A DNA stretch of 64,000 nucleotides from Olleya sp. Hel_I_94 (GTDB lineage Bacteria; Bacteroidota; Bacteroidia; Flavobacteriales; Flavobacteriaceae): assembly GCF_007827365.1 (NCBI RefSeq), contig NZ_VISI01000002.1, positions 2,299,001 to 2,363,000 of the forward strand, written 5' to 3'. Of this stretch, positions 35,644 to 45,521 are shown piece after piece. Each line of letters starts with the position of its first letter. Positions within the stretch are counted from its first letter, which is position 1. Position numbers and translations under genes: made by a program. Below the pieces are notes generated by a model that was given only the letters and a program-made list of their open reading frames with translations, had not been told where the DNA came from and made no database searches.

Positions 35644-35717
35644 TACGTCATGCTGAGTTTATTTCAGTATCACACAATTAGTAAATAATGAGAAACTGAA
35701 ACAAGTTCAGCTTGACG
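35644..35717. repeat. GTCATGCTGA-type extragenic repeat
   Basis: GTCATGCTGAGTTTATTTCAG at the left is answered by CTGAAACAAGTTCAGCTTGAC at the right, a long inverted pair with mismatches. It begins three bases after the argF' stop. Confidence 0.7.
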
Positions 35718-35756
35718 ATTGAGGTTTTAAAGTAAGCAATAAGTTAATGTTAATCC

Positions 35757-35790
35757 GTCACGTCATACTGAATTCATTTTAGTATCACAT
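35757..35790. repeat. Truncated copy of the GTCATGCTGA-type repeat
   Basis: GTCATACTGAATTCATTTTAG with a following AGTATCACATC matches the left half of the previous element only. It lies 17 bp before argB. Confidence 0.6.
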
Positions 35791-35806
35791 CAAAAGAAGA
35801 ATAAGC

Positions 35807-36583
35807 ATGAAAACACTAAAAATCATAAAAATTGGAGGAAACATCATCGATGATGATAACGCTTTGCAGCAATTCCTAAAAGCATTTGCGACTATAGATG
35901 CTCCTAAAATCCTAGTGCATGGTGGTGGTAAATTAGCAACTAAATTAGCGCGACAAATGCAAGTTGAGGTTAAAATGATTGACGGAAGACGCGTAACCGA
36001 TCAAGTCACTTTAGATATTATTACAATGGTGTATGCTGGAAAAATCAATAAAACTATAGTCGCACAATTACAAGCTAACAGTTGTAATGCTATTGGTTTT
36101 TCAGGAGCAGATGGCAACACGATAGTTTCGGATTTAAGACCATCTAAACCTATCGATTATGGATTTGCTGGAGACGTCAAAAAGGTAAATACAGAAACCT
36201 TAGAAATTCTATTAAACAGTTCAATTACACCTGTATTTTGCGCGATTACTCATGATAAAAACGGACAATTATTAAATACCAATGCAGATACGATTGCTTC
36301 TGAATTAGCAATAGGTTTTGCAACAAAATATAAAACTGAATTATATTATTGCTTCGAAAAAAAGGGCGTTTTAGAAGATGTAAATAATGACGATTCTGTT
36401 ATTCAAAATATAAACACCAAAAGCTATCAACCGTTGATTGAAAATGGTATTATATATGAAGGCATGCTGCCAAAATTAAACAACTGTTTTCATGCTGTAA
36501 ATAATCAAGTTCAAAAAGTTTGTATTGGTAAATCAGAAATGCTTTTCGATAAAAATAATAAACACACAACCATTTCAAAATGA
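35807..36583 (+). CDS. argB: N-acyl-glutamate kinase
   Basis: The 258 residues belong to the amino-acid kinase fold. KIGGNIIDDDNALQ at the start and LVHGGGKLATKLARQ hold the ATP and substrate glycine loops, with GFSGADGNTI and NTNADTIASELA further on. It phosphorylates N-acetyl- or N-succinyl-glutamate, the second step of the pathway. It lacks a long N-terminal helix of the kind used by arginine-inhibited hexameric forms, which hints that flux control is not at this enzyme (inference). It overlaps argE by 4 bp. Confidence 0.95.
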   Translation: MKTLKIIKIGGNIIDDDNALQQFLKAFATIDAPKILVHGGGKLATKLARQMQVEVKMIDGRRVTDQVTLDIITMVYAGKINKTIVAQLQANSCNAIGFSGADGNTIVSDLRPSKPIDYGFAGDVKKVNTETLEILLNSSITPVFCAITHDKNGQLLNTNADTIASELAIGFATKYKTELYYCFEKKGVLEDVNNDDSVIQNINTKSYQPLIENGIIYEGMLPKLNNCFHAVNNQVQKVCIGKSEMLFDKNNKHTTISK

Positions 36584-37641
36584 TAGAAAAACTAACAACA
36601 AGAGCAATTGCTTTATTAAAACAATTGATAGAAACGCAGTCGTTTTCTTCAGAAGAAGGACCAACAGCAGCACATATTGAGCAATGGTTTAACAATCAAA
36701 ATATTCCTTTTAAAAGAACCAATCATAATGTTTGGGCAACCAATAAATATTTTGACGAGAGCAAACCAACACTGTTGTTAAACTCACATCACGATACGGT
36801 AAAACCAAATAATGGGTACACCAAAGATCCGTTTATAGCCATTGTTGAAGACGGAAAATTATATGGTTTAGGTAGTAATGATGCTGGAGGTTGTTTGGTG
36901 AGTTTGTTAGCAACGTTTGCTTATTTCTATAGCAGAGAAAATCTAAATTTTAATCTGGTTATTGTCGCTTCCGCTGAAGAAGAAAGCAGTGGAGAAAATG
37001 GGTTAAATAGTATGTTGTCAATAATTCCAAAAGTGGATGTCGCTATTGTTGGAGAACCAACATTGATGAATATGGCTGTTGCTGAAAAAGGCTTAGTCGT
37101 GTTTGATGCAGTTGTAAAAGGTACGCCAAGTCATGCTGCGCATCCAAATCACGATAACGCCATTTATAAAACAATTCCAGTTTTAGAATGGTTTAAAAAT
37201 TACACGTTCGACAAGACGTCAGAAGCTTTGGGAGATGTAAAGATGACTGTTACGCAAATAAATGCAGGAAAGCAGCATAATGCGGTTCCCGCAGATGTGA
37301 AACTAGTGGTTGATGTCCGTGTAAACGATAAATATTCTAACCAAGACATTGTCGATATTTTGCAGAAAGAAGCGCCATGTGATAGTATTATTCCGCGTAG
37401 TATAAAATTAAATTCATCGTCCATTCCAATCGATCATCCATTGGTAATTGCGGGAATAGAAATTGGTAGAAGCACCTATGGCTCGCCAACCTTATCGGAT
37501 CAAGCGGTGTTGAGTTGTCCTTCTTTAAAATTAGGGCCAGGAGATAGCACGCGGTCACATTCTGCTGACGAGTTTATTTACGTGAATGAGATTGAAGAAG
37601 GGATTAAGATATATATTGGATTATTAGAAAAAGTATTGTAA
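36580..37641 (+). CDS. argE: M20-family deacylase (N-acyl-citrulline/ornithine deacylase)
   Basis: The protein has 353 residues. The M20 metal stations are visible: NSHHDTVKPNNGY, GLGSNDAGGCLVS, ASAEEESSGENG (catalytic Glu and metal Glu), and VAIVGEPT. A dimerisation domain lies between (GTPSHAAHPNHDNAIYKT). In this operon, which uses an ArgF'-type transcarbamylase, its natural substrate should be N-acetyl- or N-succinyl-citrulline, releasing citrulline for argG. It starts within the argB stop (ATGA). Two opposed REP-like palindromes follow before argH. Confidence 0.92.
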   Translation: MIEKLTTRAIALLKQLIETQSFSSEEGPTAAHIEQWFNNQNIPFKRTNHNVWATNKYFDESKPTLLLNSHHDTVKPNNGYTKDPFIAIVEDGKLYGLGSNDAGGCLVSLLATFAYFYSRENLNFNLVIVASAEEESSGENGLNSMLSIIPKVDVAIVGEPTLMNMAVAEKGLVVFDAVVKGTPSHAAHPNHDNAIYKTIPVLEWFKNYTFDKTSEALGDVKMTVTQINAGKQHNAVPADVKLVVDVRVNDKYSNQDIVDILQKEAPCDSIIPRSIKLNSSSIPIDHPLVIAGIEIGRSTYGSPTLSDQAVLSCPSLKLGPGDSTRSHSADEFIYVNEIEEGIKIYIGLLEKVL

Positions 37642-37645
37642 TGTC

Positions 37646-37701
37646 AGGTCGAGCGCAGTCGAGACCTATTAGTATTAAAGACCTCTCGACTGCGCTCGAG
37701 G
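37646..37701. repeat. Opposed pair of GAGCGCAGTCGA palindromes
   Basis: One copy (core 37651-37662, arms AGGTC/GACCT) and an inverted copy (core 37686-37697, arms CCTC/GAGG) stand head to head between argE and argH. Together they could fold as one long stem. Confidence 0.8.
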
Positions 37702-37719
37702 AGACAAAAAAATCAAATT

Positions 37720-38994
37720 ATGAAACTCTGGGACAAAGGAATAAGTATCGATAAAAAAATAGAACAATTTACCGTTGGAAACGATAGAGAGATTGATTTA
37801 CATATTGCAAAGTACGATGTGCAAGCGTCTTTAGCGCATGCAATAATGTTGGAGTCTATAGGCATTATTTCTTCGGAAGAATTACAACAGCTTAAAATTG
37901 GTTTACACGCTATTGCGGAAACTATAGAAAACGGAACCTTTGTTATTGAAGCGTCCTTTGAAGATGTGCATTCTAAAATTGAATATGAATTGACTAAAAG
38001 CTTAGGCGATGTCGGCAAGAAAATCCATACCGCACGTTCTAGAAACGATCAAGTTTTAGTAGCGCTTCAATTGTATTACAAGGAGAATTTAAAAGAAATT
38101 AATACGAAGACAAAAACGTTTTTTGATACCCTTTTAGGTTTGGCGGAAACGCATAAAGATGCATTACTTCCTGGTTATACACATTTACAAGTAGCAATGC
38201 CATCTTCTTTCGGATTATGGTTTTCTGCTTATGCTGAGGTTTTAATTGATGATGTATACTTGCTAAATGCAGCCTTGAAAACCGTAGATCAAAATCCGTT
38301 AGGTTCTGCAGCGGGTTACGGAAGTTCGTTTCCTATTGATCGAGAATTAACGACTAAAGAATTAAACTTTTCAACCTTGAAATATAATGTCGTTGCTGCA
38401 CAAATGAGTAGAGGAAAAAGCGAACGAACTATCGCTTTAGCTTTAGGAAGTGTGTGTAATACATTAGCGCGTTTTGCAATGGATATTTGCGTGTATAATA
38501 GTCAGAATTTTGGCTTTATAGCCTTTCCGGATGAGCTAACGACAGGAAGTAGCATTATGCCACATAAAAAGAATCCAGATGTGTTTGAATTGATTAGAGG
38601 TAAAGCCAATAAAATTCAAGCTTTGCATGCCGAAATGGTGTTAATTACGAATAATTTACCAAGTGGTTACCATAGAGATTTTCAGTTATTAAAAGAAAAT
38701 ATTATTGCAGCAATTGAAGATGTAAAAGACTTATTAGATATTTTTAATTACGCTATTCAGCAAGTTATTGTAAAAGACATCGATTTAAATGATGCTAAGT
38801 ATCAATACTTATTTACAGTAGATAATATTAATACATTGGTTGTGGGAGGTATGCCTTTTAGAGAAGCGTATCAAAAAATTGGAGGCGAAGTGGAAAGTGG
38901 AACTTATGTGCCAGATACCTCTAAAAAACACACGCATGTTGGTAGTATTGGTAATTTGTGTTTGGATGGGGTTAGAGGCAAGTATCCTGAGTAA
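37720..38994 (+). CDS. argH: Argininosuccinate lyase
   Basis: The protein has 424 residues. The fumarase/aspartase superfamily signature GSSIMPHKKNPDVFELIRGK is complete, with the earlier conserved DVHSKIEYELTKSLGDVG and HTARSRNDQV. It splits argininosuccinate to arginine and fumarate, the final step. It is slightly shorter than the usual 450-460 residues at the C-terminus but no motif is missing. It is the last gene of the operon, with another pair of REP-like palindromes after it instead of a clear intrinsic terminator. Confidence 0.95.
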   Translation: MKLWDKGISIDKKIEQFTVGNDREIDLHIAKYDVQASLAHAIMLESIGIISSEELQQLKIGLHAIAETIENGTFVIEASFEDVHSKIEYELTKSLGDVGKKIHTARSRNDQVLVALQLYYKENLKEINTKTKTFFDTLLGLAETHKDALLPGYTHLQVAMPSSFGLWFSAYAEVLIDDVYLLNAALKTVDQNPLGSAAGYGSSFPIDRELTTKELNFSTLKYNVVAAQMSRGKSERTIALALGSVCNTLARFAMDICVYNSQNFGFIAFPDELTTGSSIMPHKKNPDVFELIRGKANKIQALHAEMVLITNNLPSGYHRDFQLLKENIIAAIEDVKDLLDIFNYAIQQVIVKDIDLNDAKYQYLFTVDNINTLVVGGMPFREAYQKIGGEVESGTYVPDTSKKHTHVGSIGNLCLDGVRGKYPE

Positions 38995-39016
38995 AATTTC
39001 AGGCATATAACCGTCA

Positions 39017-39074
39017 GTTTGAGCGCAGTCGAAAACCTTAAGATTTAAGTTTTAATAGCATTTCGACTGCGCTC
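39017..39074. repeat. Opposed pair of GAGCGCAGTCGA palindromes
   Basis: One copy (core 39021-39032) and an inverted copy (core 39063-39074) sit between the convergent argH and gltD genes, where they may serve as a bidirectional transcript end. Confidence 0.75.
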
Positions 39075-39098
39075 AATGTGACAAAGCGTTACGTTTAT

Positions 39099-40565
39099 TT
39101 AAACTCGAGGCAAATCGCTATCATCCTTTAAAGGTAAACAAGACTCTCCCATCAAATACGTGTCTATATGATACGCTGCCTGTCTTCCTTCAGAAATTGC
39201 CCAAACAATTAAAGATTGTCCACGACGCATATCTCCAGCAGCAAAAACACCAGGAATGTTCGTTTTGTAATCTTTGGTAGAGGCTTCAATATTGGTTCTA
39301 AAATCCATTTTTAATCCAAACTGGTCTGCTAACGTTTTTTCGGCACCTGTAAAACCAAGTGCTAATAATGCTAAATTACATTTCCATTCTTTTTCAGTGC
39401 CTTCCACTTCTTTAAGTTGCGGTCTTTCACCTGGAGTAAAAATCCATTCTACTTCAACCGTTTTTAAGCCTGTTAAGTTTCCTTTTTTATCGCCAATAAA
39501 TGCTTTAGTAGAAATGCTAAAAAAACGTTCGACACCTTCTTGGTGCGATGAGGTTGTTTTTAGCTTCATAGGCCAATATGGCCAAGGTTGATGTGCTGGA
39601 CGACCTTCGGTTGGTTTACTTAAAATTTCGAAATTGGTAACCGAAGTTGCTCCATGACGATTAGAGGTTCCAATACAATCGCTTCCGGTATCTCCACCAC
39701 CAATAACGATAACGTCTTTTCCTTCTGCAGAAATAATATCTTTAAAATCCACTAAACCATCCACGTATTGATTATTTAGTTTTAAGAAATCCATCGCTTG
39801 CGTTACCCCTTTTAAGTCTGCTCCAGGAATTGGGATATTTCTTCTTACCGTTGCTCCACCGCATAAAACTACTGCGTCAAAATCGTCTTTAAGTTGGTTT
39901 GCGTCTATGTTTACACCAACATGAGCATTGGTTTTAAAAGTGATTCCTTCCTCTTCTAAAACAGCAACACGTCTGTCAATCACGGTTTTTTCCATTTTAA
40001 AATCTGGAATTCCGTAGCGTAATAAACCACCAACTTTTTCGTCACGTTCAAAAACGGTAACGGTATGTCCTGCACGATTTAATTGTTGTGCAGCAGCTAA
40101 TCCTGCTGGTCCAGAGCCAATAACAGCGACTGTTTTTTCGGTTCTAATTTTTGGAGGATTTGCTACAATCCACCCTTCATTAAAGGCGGTTTCTACTATG
40201 TTTTTTTCAATATTCTCTATGGTTACTGGGTCTTCGTTAATACCTAAAACACAGGCTTCTTCGCAAGGTGCTGGACATAAACGTCCTGTAAACTCTGGGA
40301 AGTTGTTGGTTTTGTGTAAAATTTCAGCAGCTTCTTTCCATTTTCCTTTGTAGACTTTATCGTTAAAATCTGGAATTAAATTCCCAAGCGGACAACCACT
40401 ATGACAAAACGGAATTCCGCAATCCATGCAACGTGCGCCTTGATCTTTCAGGTGGTCTTCTGGTAACGGAACCGTAAATTCTTTGTAATTCTCTATGCGT
40501 TTTTCTGGCGCTATATAGCTTTCGTTCTCACGCTTAAACTCTAAAAATCCTGTTATCTTTCCCAT
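39099..40565 (-). CDS. gltD: Glutamate synthase, small subunit
   Basis: The protein has 488 residues. N-terminal Fe-S cysteines read CMDCGIPFCHSGCPLG and CPAPCEEACVLG. The FAD motif is VIGSGPAGLAAAQQL and the NADPH motif VIGGGDTGSDCIG, with the terminal FAD segment PGVFAAGDMRRGQSLIVWAI. It passes electrons from NADPH to GltB, which makes two glutamates from glutamine and 2-oxoglutarate. It lies 3 bp after gltB, so the subunits are co-translated. Confidence 0.97.
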   Translation of the reverse strand: MGKITGFLEFKRENESYIAPEKRIENYKEFTVPLPEDHLKDQGARCMDCGIPFCHSGCPLGNLIPDFNDKVYKGKWKEAAEILHKTNNFPEFTGRLCPAPCEEACVLGINEDPVTIENIEKNIVETAFNEGWIVANPPKIRTEKTVAVIGSGPAGLAAAQQLNRAGHTVTVFERDEKVGGLLRYGIPDFKMEKTVIDRRVAVLEEEGITFKTNAHVGVNIDANQLKDDFDAVVLCGGATVRRNIPIPGADLKGVTQAMDFLKLNNQYVDGLVDFKDIISAEGKDVIVIGGGDTGSDCIGTSNRHGATSVTNFEILSKPTEGRPAHQPWPYWPMKLKTTSSHQEGVERFFSISTKAFIGDKKGNLTGLKTVEVEWIFTPGERPQLKEVEGTEKEWKCNLALLALGFTGAEKTLADQFGLKMDFRTNIEASTKDYKTNIPGVFAAGDMRRGQSLIVWAISEGRQAAYHIDTYLMGESCLPLKDDSDLPRV

Positions 40566-40568
40566 AAT

Positions 40569-43500
40569 TTACGCTAATTCTAGTTGTTCTTGTTCTAATC
40601 TCACTAAGGCTTGTCTATACTCTTCTGGTAGCACTTTTTTAAACTTAGGAAGGTAATTGCTCCAGTCTTTTAAAATGCGTGCTGCTAATGGGCTTCCTGT
40701 TGCTTCAAAATGATTTTCGATTAATTGTTTTAGCTGAAGACTATCCGCTTCATTTTCAATTGGATCAATATTTAAATCTTCCGAATTGCAATTCTGTTTG
40801 AAGGTTCCTTTTTCATCTAAAACATAAGCAACTCCTCCGCTCATTCCTGCTCCAAAGTTTCGACCTACAGTACCAAGGATAACAGCAACACCACCAGTCA
40901 TATACTCGCAACCATGATCTCCAATACCTTCTACTACTGCTTGTGCTCCAGAGTTTCTAACACAAAAACGTTCTCCAGCCTTACCATTTATATAAACTTC
41001 TCCAGAGGTTGCGCCATACAACGTTACGTTTCCTGTAATGATATTGTCTTCCGGAACAATGGTACATTTTTCTGGCACTTTAATAATTAATTTAGCTCCG
41101 GATAACCCTTTACCTAGGTAATCATTTGTGTTTCCGTGCACGGTGAATTTTAAACCTTTTGTTGCAAAAGCTCCAAAACTTTGTCCTGCAGAACCTGTAA
41201 AATCAATATCTATAGTGTCTTCTGGTAATCCATCTGCACCATAAATTTTAGAAATTTCGTTACTTATAACTGCTCCAACTGCTCTATCTATATTTGTGAT
41301 AGGCATAGCTAAGTTTGTTTTTTGTCTTCTAAATAACGCTTGATGTGCTTGTTTTATAATTTTAAAATCTAAGTGTACATTCAGGTTGTGGTCTTGACAA
41401 TAGGTGTTGTATAATTGCACATCTTCTGCCACTTCTACTTTGTGTAAGATTGGTGTTAAGTCAATTCCTGAAGATTTGTAATGGTCTATGGCTTTGTTTC
41501 TGTTTAGTTTTTGAGATTGTCCAACCATTTCATTAATAGTTCTAAATCCTAATTTAGCCATAATCTCACGTAATTCTTGTGCTACAAAATACATGTAGTT
41601 AACGACGTGTTCTGGTTTTCCTTTAAACTTTTTACGTAAGTCAGGATTTTGAGTAGCAATTCCGACTGGGCATGTGTTTAAATGACACACACGCATCATA
41701 ATACATCCCGAAGCTACTAAAGGTGCTGTGGCAAAACCGAATTCCTCCGCGCCAAGTAAACATGCAATTGCTACATCACGACCTGTTTTTAATTGTCCGT
41801 CACATTCTAAAACCACACGATTTCTTAGGTCATTCATCACTAAGGTTTGTTGTGCTTCTGCAACACCAAGTTCCCAAGGTAAACCAGTATGTTTTTGTGA
41901 AGTTAAAGGTGTTGCTCCTGTCCCTCCATCAAAACCAGCAATTAAGATAACGTCTGCTTTTGCTTTAGCAACTCCTGCTGCTACTGTACCAACACCAATT
42001 TCCGATACTAGTTTTACATTAATTCTAGCTTCTCTATTTGCTGATTTTACGTCGTAAATTAATTGCGATAAATCTTCAATGGAATAAATATCGTGATGTG
42101 GTGGTGGTGAGATTAAACCAACATATGGTGTCGAGTTTCTTGTTTTTGCAATTTCTGGATTCACTTTTGGTCCAGGTAATTGTCCACCTTCACCAGGTTT
42201 TGCACCTTGTGCTATTTTTATTTGAATTTCGCTTGCGCTTGTTAGGTAGTTGGAAGTGACTCCAAAACGCCCTGAAGCGACTTGTTTGATTGCTGAGTTT
42301 CTCCAGTCTCCTTGTGAGCTTTTGTAGAAACGTTCTTGGTCTTCTCCTCCTTCACCAGAATTAGATTTCCCTCCAATTCTGTTCATCGCAACCGCTAAAT
42401 TTTCATGTGCTTCTTTACTAATAGAACCATAAGACATGGCTCCGGTTTTGAAACGTTTTACAATTTCTGTCCAAGGTTCTACTTCCTCTAAAGGAATGGG
42501 GTCAAATTGATCAAACTCAAACAAACCTCTAATAGTCATTAGGTTTTTAGATTGATCGTTTACTAAGTCTGAAAACTCCTTAAATGTAGATGCTTTATTG
42601 GTTCTTACCGATTCTTGAAGCTTGGCAACTGTTAATGGGTTAAACATGTGTTTTTCTTGTCCACGTCTCCATCTGTAATCTCCTCCAACTTCAATTTGCG
42701 GTTCTGTATTTTTATGAAAAGCTCTTTTGTGACGTTTAACAATTTCTTGTTCAATTTCTCTTAAGCCAATACCTTGAATACGTGTTGGTGTATTTGGGAA
42801 ATATTTTTCGACTGTGGAGGTTTTAATTCCGATACATTCAAATAATTGAGAGCCACGGTACGAGTTTAAAGTTGAAATCCCAATTTTGTTCATTACCTTT
42901 AAAATTCCTTTACCAACTGCTTTATTGTAGTTTTTAATGGCGGTTAAATAGTCTAATTCACTAAGGTCTGCATTGTTTATTTGTTCTTGAACAATTTCGT
43001 TTACAATGTACGGATTTACAGCACTTGCACCATAACCAAATAATAAAGCAAAGTGGTGGACTTCACGAGGTTCTGCAGACTCAATAATTAAACTAATTCT
43101 TGAGCGCTTTTCTAATTTATGTAAAGCGTGATTTAGATACGAACAGGCTAAAAGCGCAGGAATTGGTGCGTGATTTTTGTCTACAAATCGATCTGATAAA
43201 ATAATAATATTTGCTCCGTTATCTATAGCTTTAGAAGCTTTATTCACTAGGTTTTCTAATGCAACTTCAAGCTCGTTTAATCCTCTGTTTACTTCATATA
43301 ACATCGAAATAGATTCGACTTTAAAATCAGGATTAGTATCATAATCTCTAATCTTATCTAAATCGTGTTTAGAAATAACCGGATTCTGAATTTTTAATTT
43401 TTTACAATGTTCGGCATTGATATCAAATATATTGACGTCACTACCAAGCGTTAAACTTATATCTGTAATTAACTCTTCTCTAATTCCGTCTAAAGGCGGA

Positions 43501-45065
43501 TTGGTAACCTGAGCAAATAACTGTTTGAAGTAGTTATAAATTAATTGTGGTCTTTCTGATAAAATAGCAATTGGTGTATCACTTCCCATGGATCCAATAG
43601 GTTCTTTTCCTAATTGTGCCATCGGACGAATAATGGTGTTTAAATCTTCTTCTGTATATCCAAAAACAACTTCACGTTTTTTAAGATCAATTTCATCATA
43701 TTTAATATGACCTTCTTTAGCTTCAATATCTCTAAGATGGACTAAATTTTCGTTTAACCATTGTCTGTAAGGGTGTTTTGCTGCTATTTCTTCTTTAATT
43801 TCTTCATCATTAACAATACGACCTTCGCTCATGTTTACTAAAAACATTTTTCCTGGTTCTAAACGACCATGGAATTCTATATTTTCTGGAGCAATGTCTA
43901 CAACACCGGTTTCAGAAGACATGATAACGTTTCCTTGTTTTGTTACAGTGTATCTTGAAGGACGTAATCCATTTCGGTCTAATACAGCACCTATAAAATT
44001 TCCATCTGTAAATGGGATTGAAGCTGGTCCATCCCACGGTTCCATTAGGCATGAATTGTATTCGTAAAATGCTTTTTTAGAATCCGACATGTGTGGGTTT
44101 TTCTCCCAAGCTTCGGGTACTAACATCATCATTGCTTCTGGGAGCGAACGTCCCGTCATTAACAGTAATTCGACAACCATATCTAATGTCGCAGAATCTG
44201 ATTTTCCTCTTAAAATAGTAGGGATTATCTTTTTAATGTCATCTCCAAATAATGGGCTTTCCATGATTTCTTCACGAGAAAACATACGCGATACATTACC
44301 TCTAACGGTATTTATTTCTCCATTATGACAGATGTATCTAAAAGGTTGCGCTAAATCCCAAGTTGGAAATGTATTGGTAGAAAAACGTTGGTGTACTAAT
44401 GCTAATCTAGTGTCTAAAGCCGAGTTAAATAGGTCTAAATAATATTCGTTAATATGTTCCGGCATTAATAAGCCTTTAAATATTATGATTTTAGTAGATA
44501 GACTTGGTAGGTAGAAGAATTGTGATTCTGATAATTTAGAATCATATATAGTGTGTTCTGCAATTTTTCGTGCAGCATATAATTTTATGTTGAATTCTCT
44601 TTCGGTTTGTGATTCGCTAGCCTTTCCTATAAATATTTGTTTTACAAAAGGTTCTGTTACTTTTGCTATTTCACCTAAAACAGTACTGTTAACTGGTACA
44701 TCTCTCCAGCCGATTAATTTAAGACCTTGATTTTGGATTTCTTTTTCAAAAACATCAATACAATATTGACGTTGATTTTCTTTTTTAGGAAGAAATACAT
44801 TGCTCACTGCATATTCTCCAGATTCAGGTAAATCAAACTCACAGAAAATCTTAAAAAATTTATGCGGAATATCAATTAATATACCAGCACCATCACCGGT
44901 TACTCCGTCCGAACTGACAGCACCACGATGCTCTAATTTTACTAAAATCTCAAGAGCTTTATGGATGATGTCGTTAGATCGTTTTCCCGTTAAGCTACAT
45001 ATAAATCCTGCACCACAATTATCGTGTTCAAATTCTGGCAAATAAAGTCCTTGTTTTTTTAGCAT
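40569..45065 (-). CDS. gltB: Glutamate synthase, large subunit
   Basis: The 1498 residues are the full GltB length. After a short propeptide the nucleophile is the Cys of [11 protein letters not shown] (class II glutamine amidotransferase). A central domain follows, then the FMN synthase domain with [11 protein letters not shown] and [19 protein letters not shown], the 3Fe-4S cysteines in [15 protein letters not shown], and the C-terminal beta-helix ([17 protein letters not shown]). It assimilates ammonia with glutamine synthetase. It is divergent from the porin-PII-amt operon across a 456-bp region, which suggests shared nitrogen control. Confidence 0.98.
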   Translation of the reverse strand: MLKKQGLYLPEFEHDNCGAGFICSLTGKRSNDIIHKALEILVKLEHRGAVSSDGVTGDGAGILIDIPHKFFKIFCEFDLPESGEYAVSNVFLPKKENQRQYCIDVFEKEIQNQGLKLIGWRDVPVNSTVLGEIAKVTEPFVKQIFIGKASESQTEREFNIKLYAARKIAEHTIYDSKLSESQFFYLPSLSTKIIIFKGLLMPEHINEYYLDLFNSALDTRLALVHQRFSTNTFPTWDLAQPFRYICHNGEINTVRGNVSRMFSREEIMESPLFGDDIKKIIPTILRGKSDSATLDMVVELLLMTGRSLPEAMMMLVPEAWEKNPHMSDSKKAFYEYNSCLMEPWDGPASIPFTDGNFIGAVLDRNGLRPSRYTVTKQGNVIMSSETGVVDIAPENIEFHGRLEPGKMFLVNMSEGRIVNDEEIKEEIAAKHPYRQWLNENLVHLRDIEAKEGHIKYDEIDLKKREVVFGYTEEDLNTIIRPMAQLGKEPIGSMGSDTPIAILSERPQLIYNYFKQLFAQVTNPPLDGIREELITDISLTLGSDVNIFDINAEHCKKLKIQNPVISKHDLDKIRDYDTNPDFKVESISMLYEVNRGLNELEVALENLVNKASKAIDNGANIIILSDRFVDKNHAPIPALLACSYLNHALHKLEKRSRISLIIESAEPREVHHFALLFGYGASAVNPYIVNEIVQEQINNADLSELDYLTAIKNYNKAVGKGILKVMNKIGISTLNSYRGSQLFECIGIKTSTVEKYFPNTPTRIQGIGLREIEQEIVKRHKRAFHKNTEPQIEVGGDYRWRRGQEKHMFNPLTVAKLQESVRTNKASTFKEFSDLVNDQSKNLMTIRGLFEFDQFDPIPLEEVEPWTEIVKRFKTGAMSYGSISKEAHENLAVAMNRIGGKSNSGEGGEDQERFYKSSQGDWRNSAIKQVASGRFGVTSNYLTSASEIQIKIAQGAKPGEGGQLPGPKVNPEIAKTRNSTPYVGLISPPPHHDIYSIEDLSQLIYDVKSANREARINVKLVSEIGVGTVAAGVAKAKADVILIAGFDGGTGATPLTSQKHTGLPWELGVAEAQQTLVMNDLRNRVVLECDGQLKTGRDVAIACLLGAEEFGFATAPLVASGCIMMRVCHLNTCPVGIATQNPDLRKKFKGKPEHVVNYMYFVAQELREIMAKLGFRTINEMVGQSQKLNRNKAIDHYKSSGIDLTPILHKVEVAEDVQLYNTYCQDHNLNVHLDFKIIKQAHQALFRRQKTNLAMPITNIDRAVGAVISNEISKIYGADGLPEDTIDIDFTGSAGQSFGAFATKGLKFTVHGNTNDYLGKGLSGAKLIIKVPEKCTIVPEDNIITGNVTLYGATSGEVYINGKAGERFCVRNSGAQAVVEGIGDHGCEYMTGGVAVILGTVGRNFGAGMSGGVAYVLDEKGTFKQNCNSEDLNIDPIENEADSLQLKQLIENHFEATGSPLAARILKDWSNYLPKFKKVLPEEYRQALVRLEQEQLELA

Positions 45066-45237
45066 AATAAGTCAGTTTTAAAGGCTTTTTAGGCCTTATT
45101 ACATACCCAAGATACACGCTATCAACTGAATTTAAAAAAAGTAGAAACACTTTTCCGAAATTCTGAGTTAGACTATTATTTAATACACTTTAATCAATTT
45201 TATGTCGCTAATACTGATAAATCATCAATACAATAAA

Positions 45238-45263
45238 CGCAATAAAAACTAATGTTTATTGCG
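45238..45263. promoter_or_regulatory. Inverted repeat, candidate operator
   Basis: CGCAATAAA and TTTATTGCG form a perfect 9-bp inverted pair with an 8-bp spacer, preceded by a direct half-repeat CAATAAA. It lies midway between the divergent nitrogen genes and suits a dimeric repressor or activator site. Confidence 0.5.
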
Positions 45264-45381
45264 AAAACGATTTCGTAAAATATAAAAAACTGAATAATTT
45301 ACAAATAAACAGTTGTTTTTGTGAGAATTAGTTATTTAGTGTGATGCGATATTGTTAGTAAACAGACATTTATTTTATGAT

Positions 45382-45465
45382 ACCCTATAAAAAATAGGGG
45401 GTAAAATAAAATTATAATAAAAATCAGCACACAACCCTATGTTTTTTAGGGGTTAATTTTTTTTT
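45382..45465 (+). promoter_or_regulatory. Twin CCCTA hairpins, the second terminator-like
   Basis: ACCCTAT / ATAGGG (45382-45402) and AACCCTA / TAGGGGTT (45433-45454) are closely similar stems. The second is followed by a T9 run and resembles an intrinsic terminator placed 57 bp ahead of the porin start. It may act as an attenuator for porin-PII-amt. Confidence 0.5.
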
Positions 45466-45521
45466 AACATAGATTTGGGATAATAACTAACTGATTTAAC
45501 ACCAATTTAATACCGATTTTT

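Larger units (their letters stand above)
45066..45521. promoter_or_regulatory. 456-bp divergent regulatory region, gltB versus porin-PII-amt
   Basis: No gene is visible here. It holds a perfect 9-bp inverted repeat (45238-45263) and two similar hairpins near the rightward operon (45382-45465), each annotated below. It also has long A/T tracts. Promoters for both directions must lie here, but no complete -33/-7 pair can be pointed to. Confidence 0.6.

Noticed and set aside
27779..39074. Repeated GAGCGCAGTCGA elements as a CRISPR array
   Set aside because: Copies are unevenly spaced, palindromic, in both orientations and separated by genes, and there are no spacers or cas genes.
40800..45000. 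Several plus-strand frames of 70-110 codons opposite gltB
   Set aside because: They are shadows of the GltB coding frame with no start context or family match.
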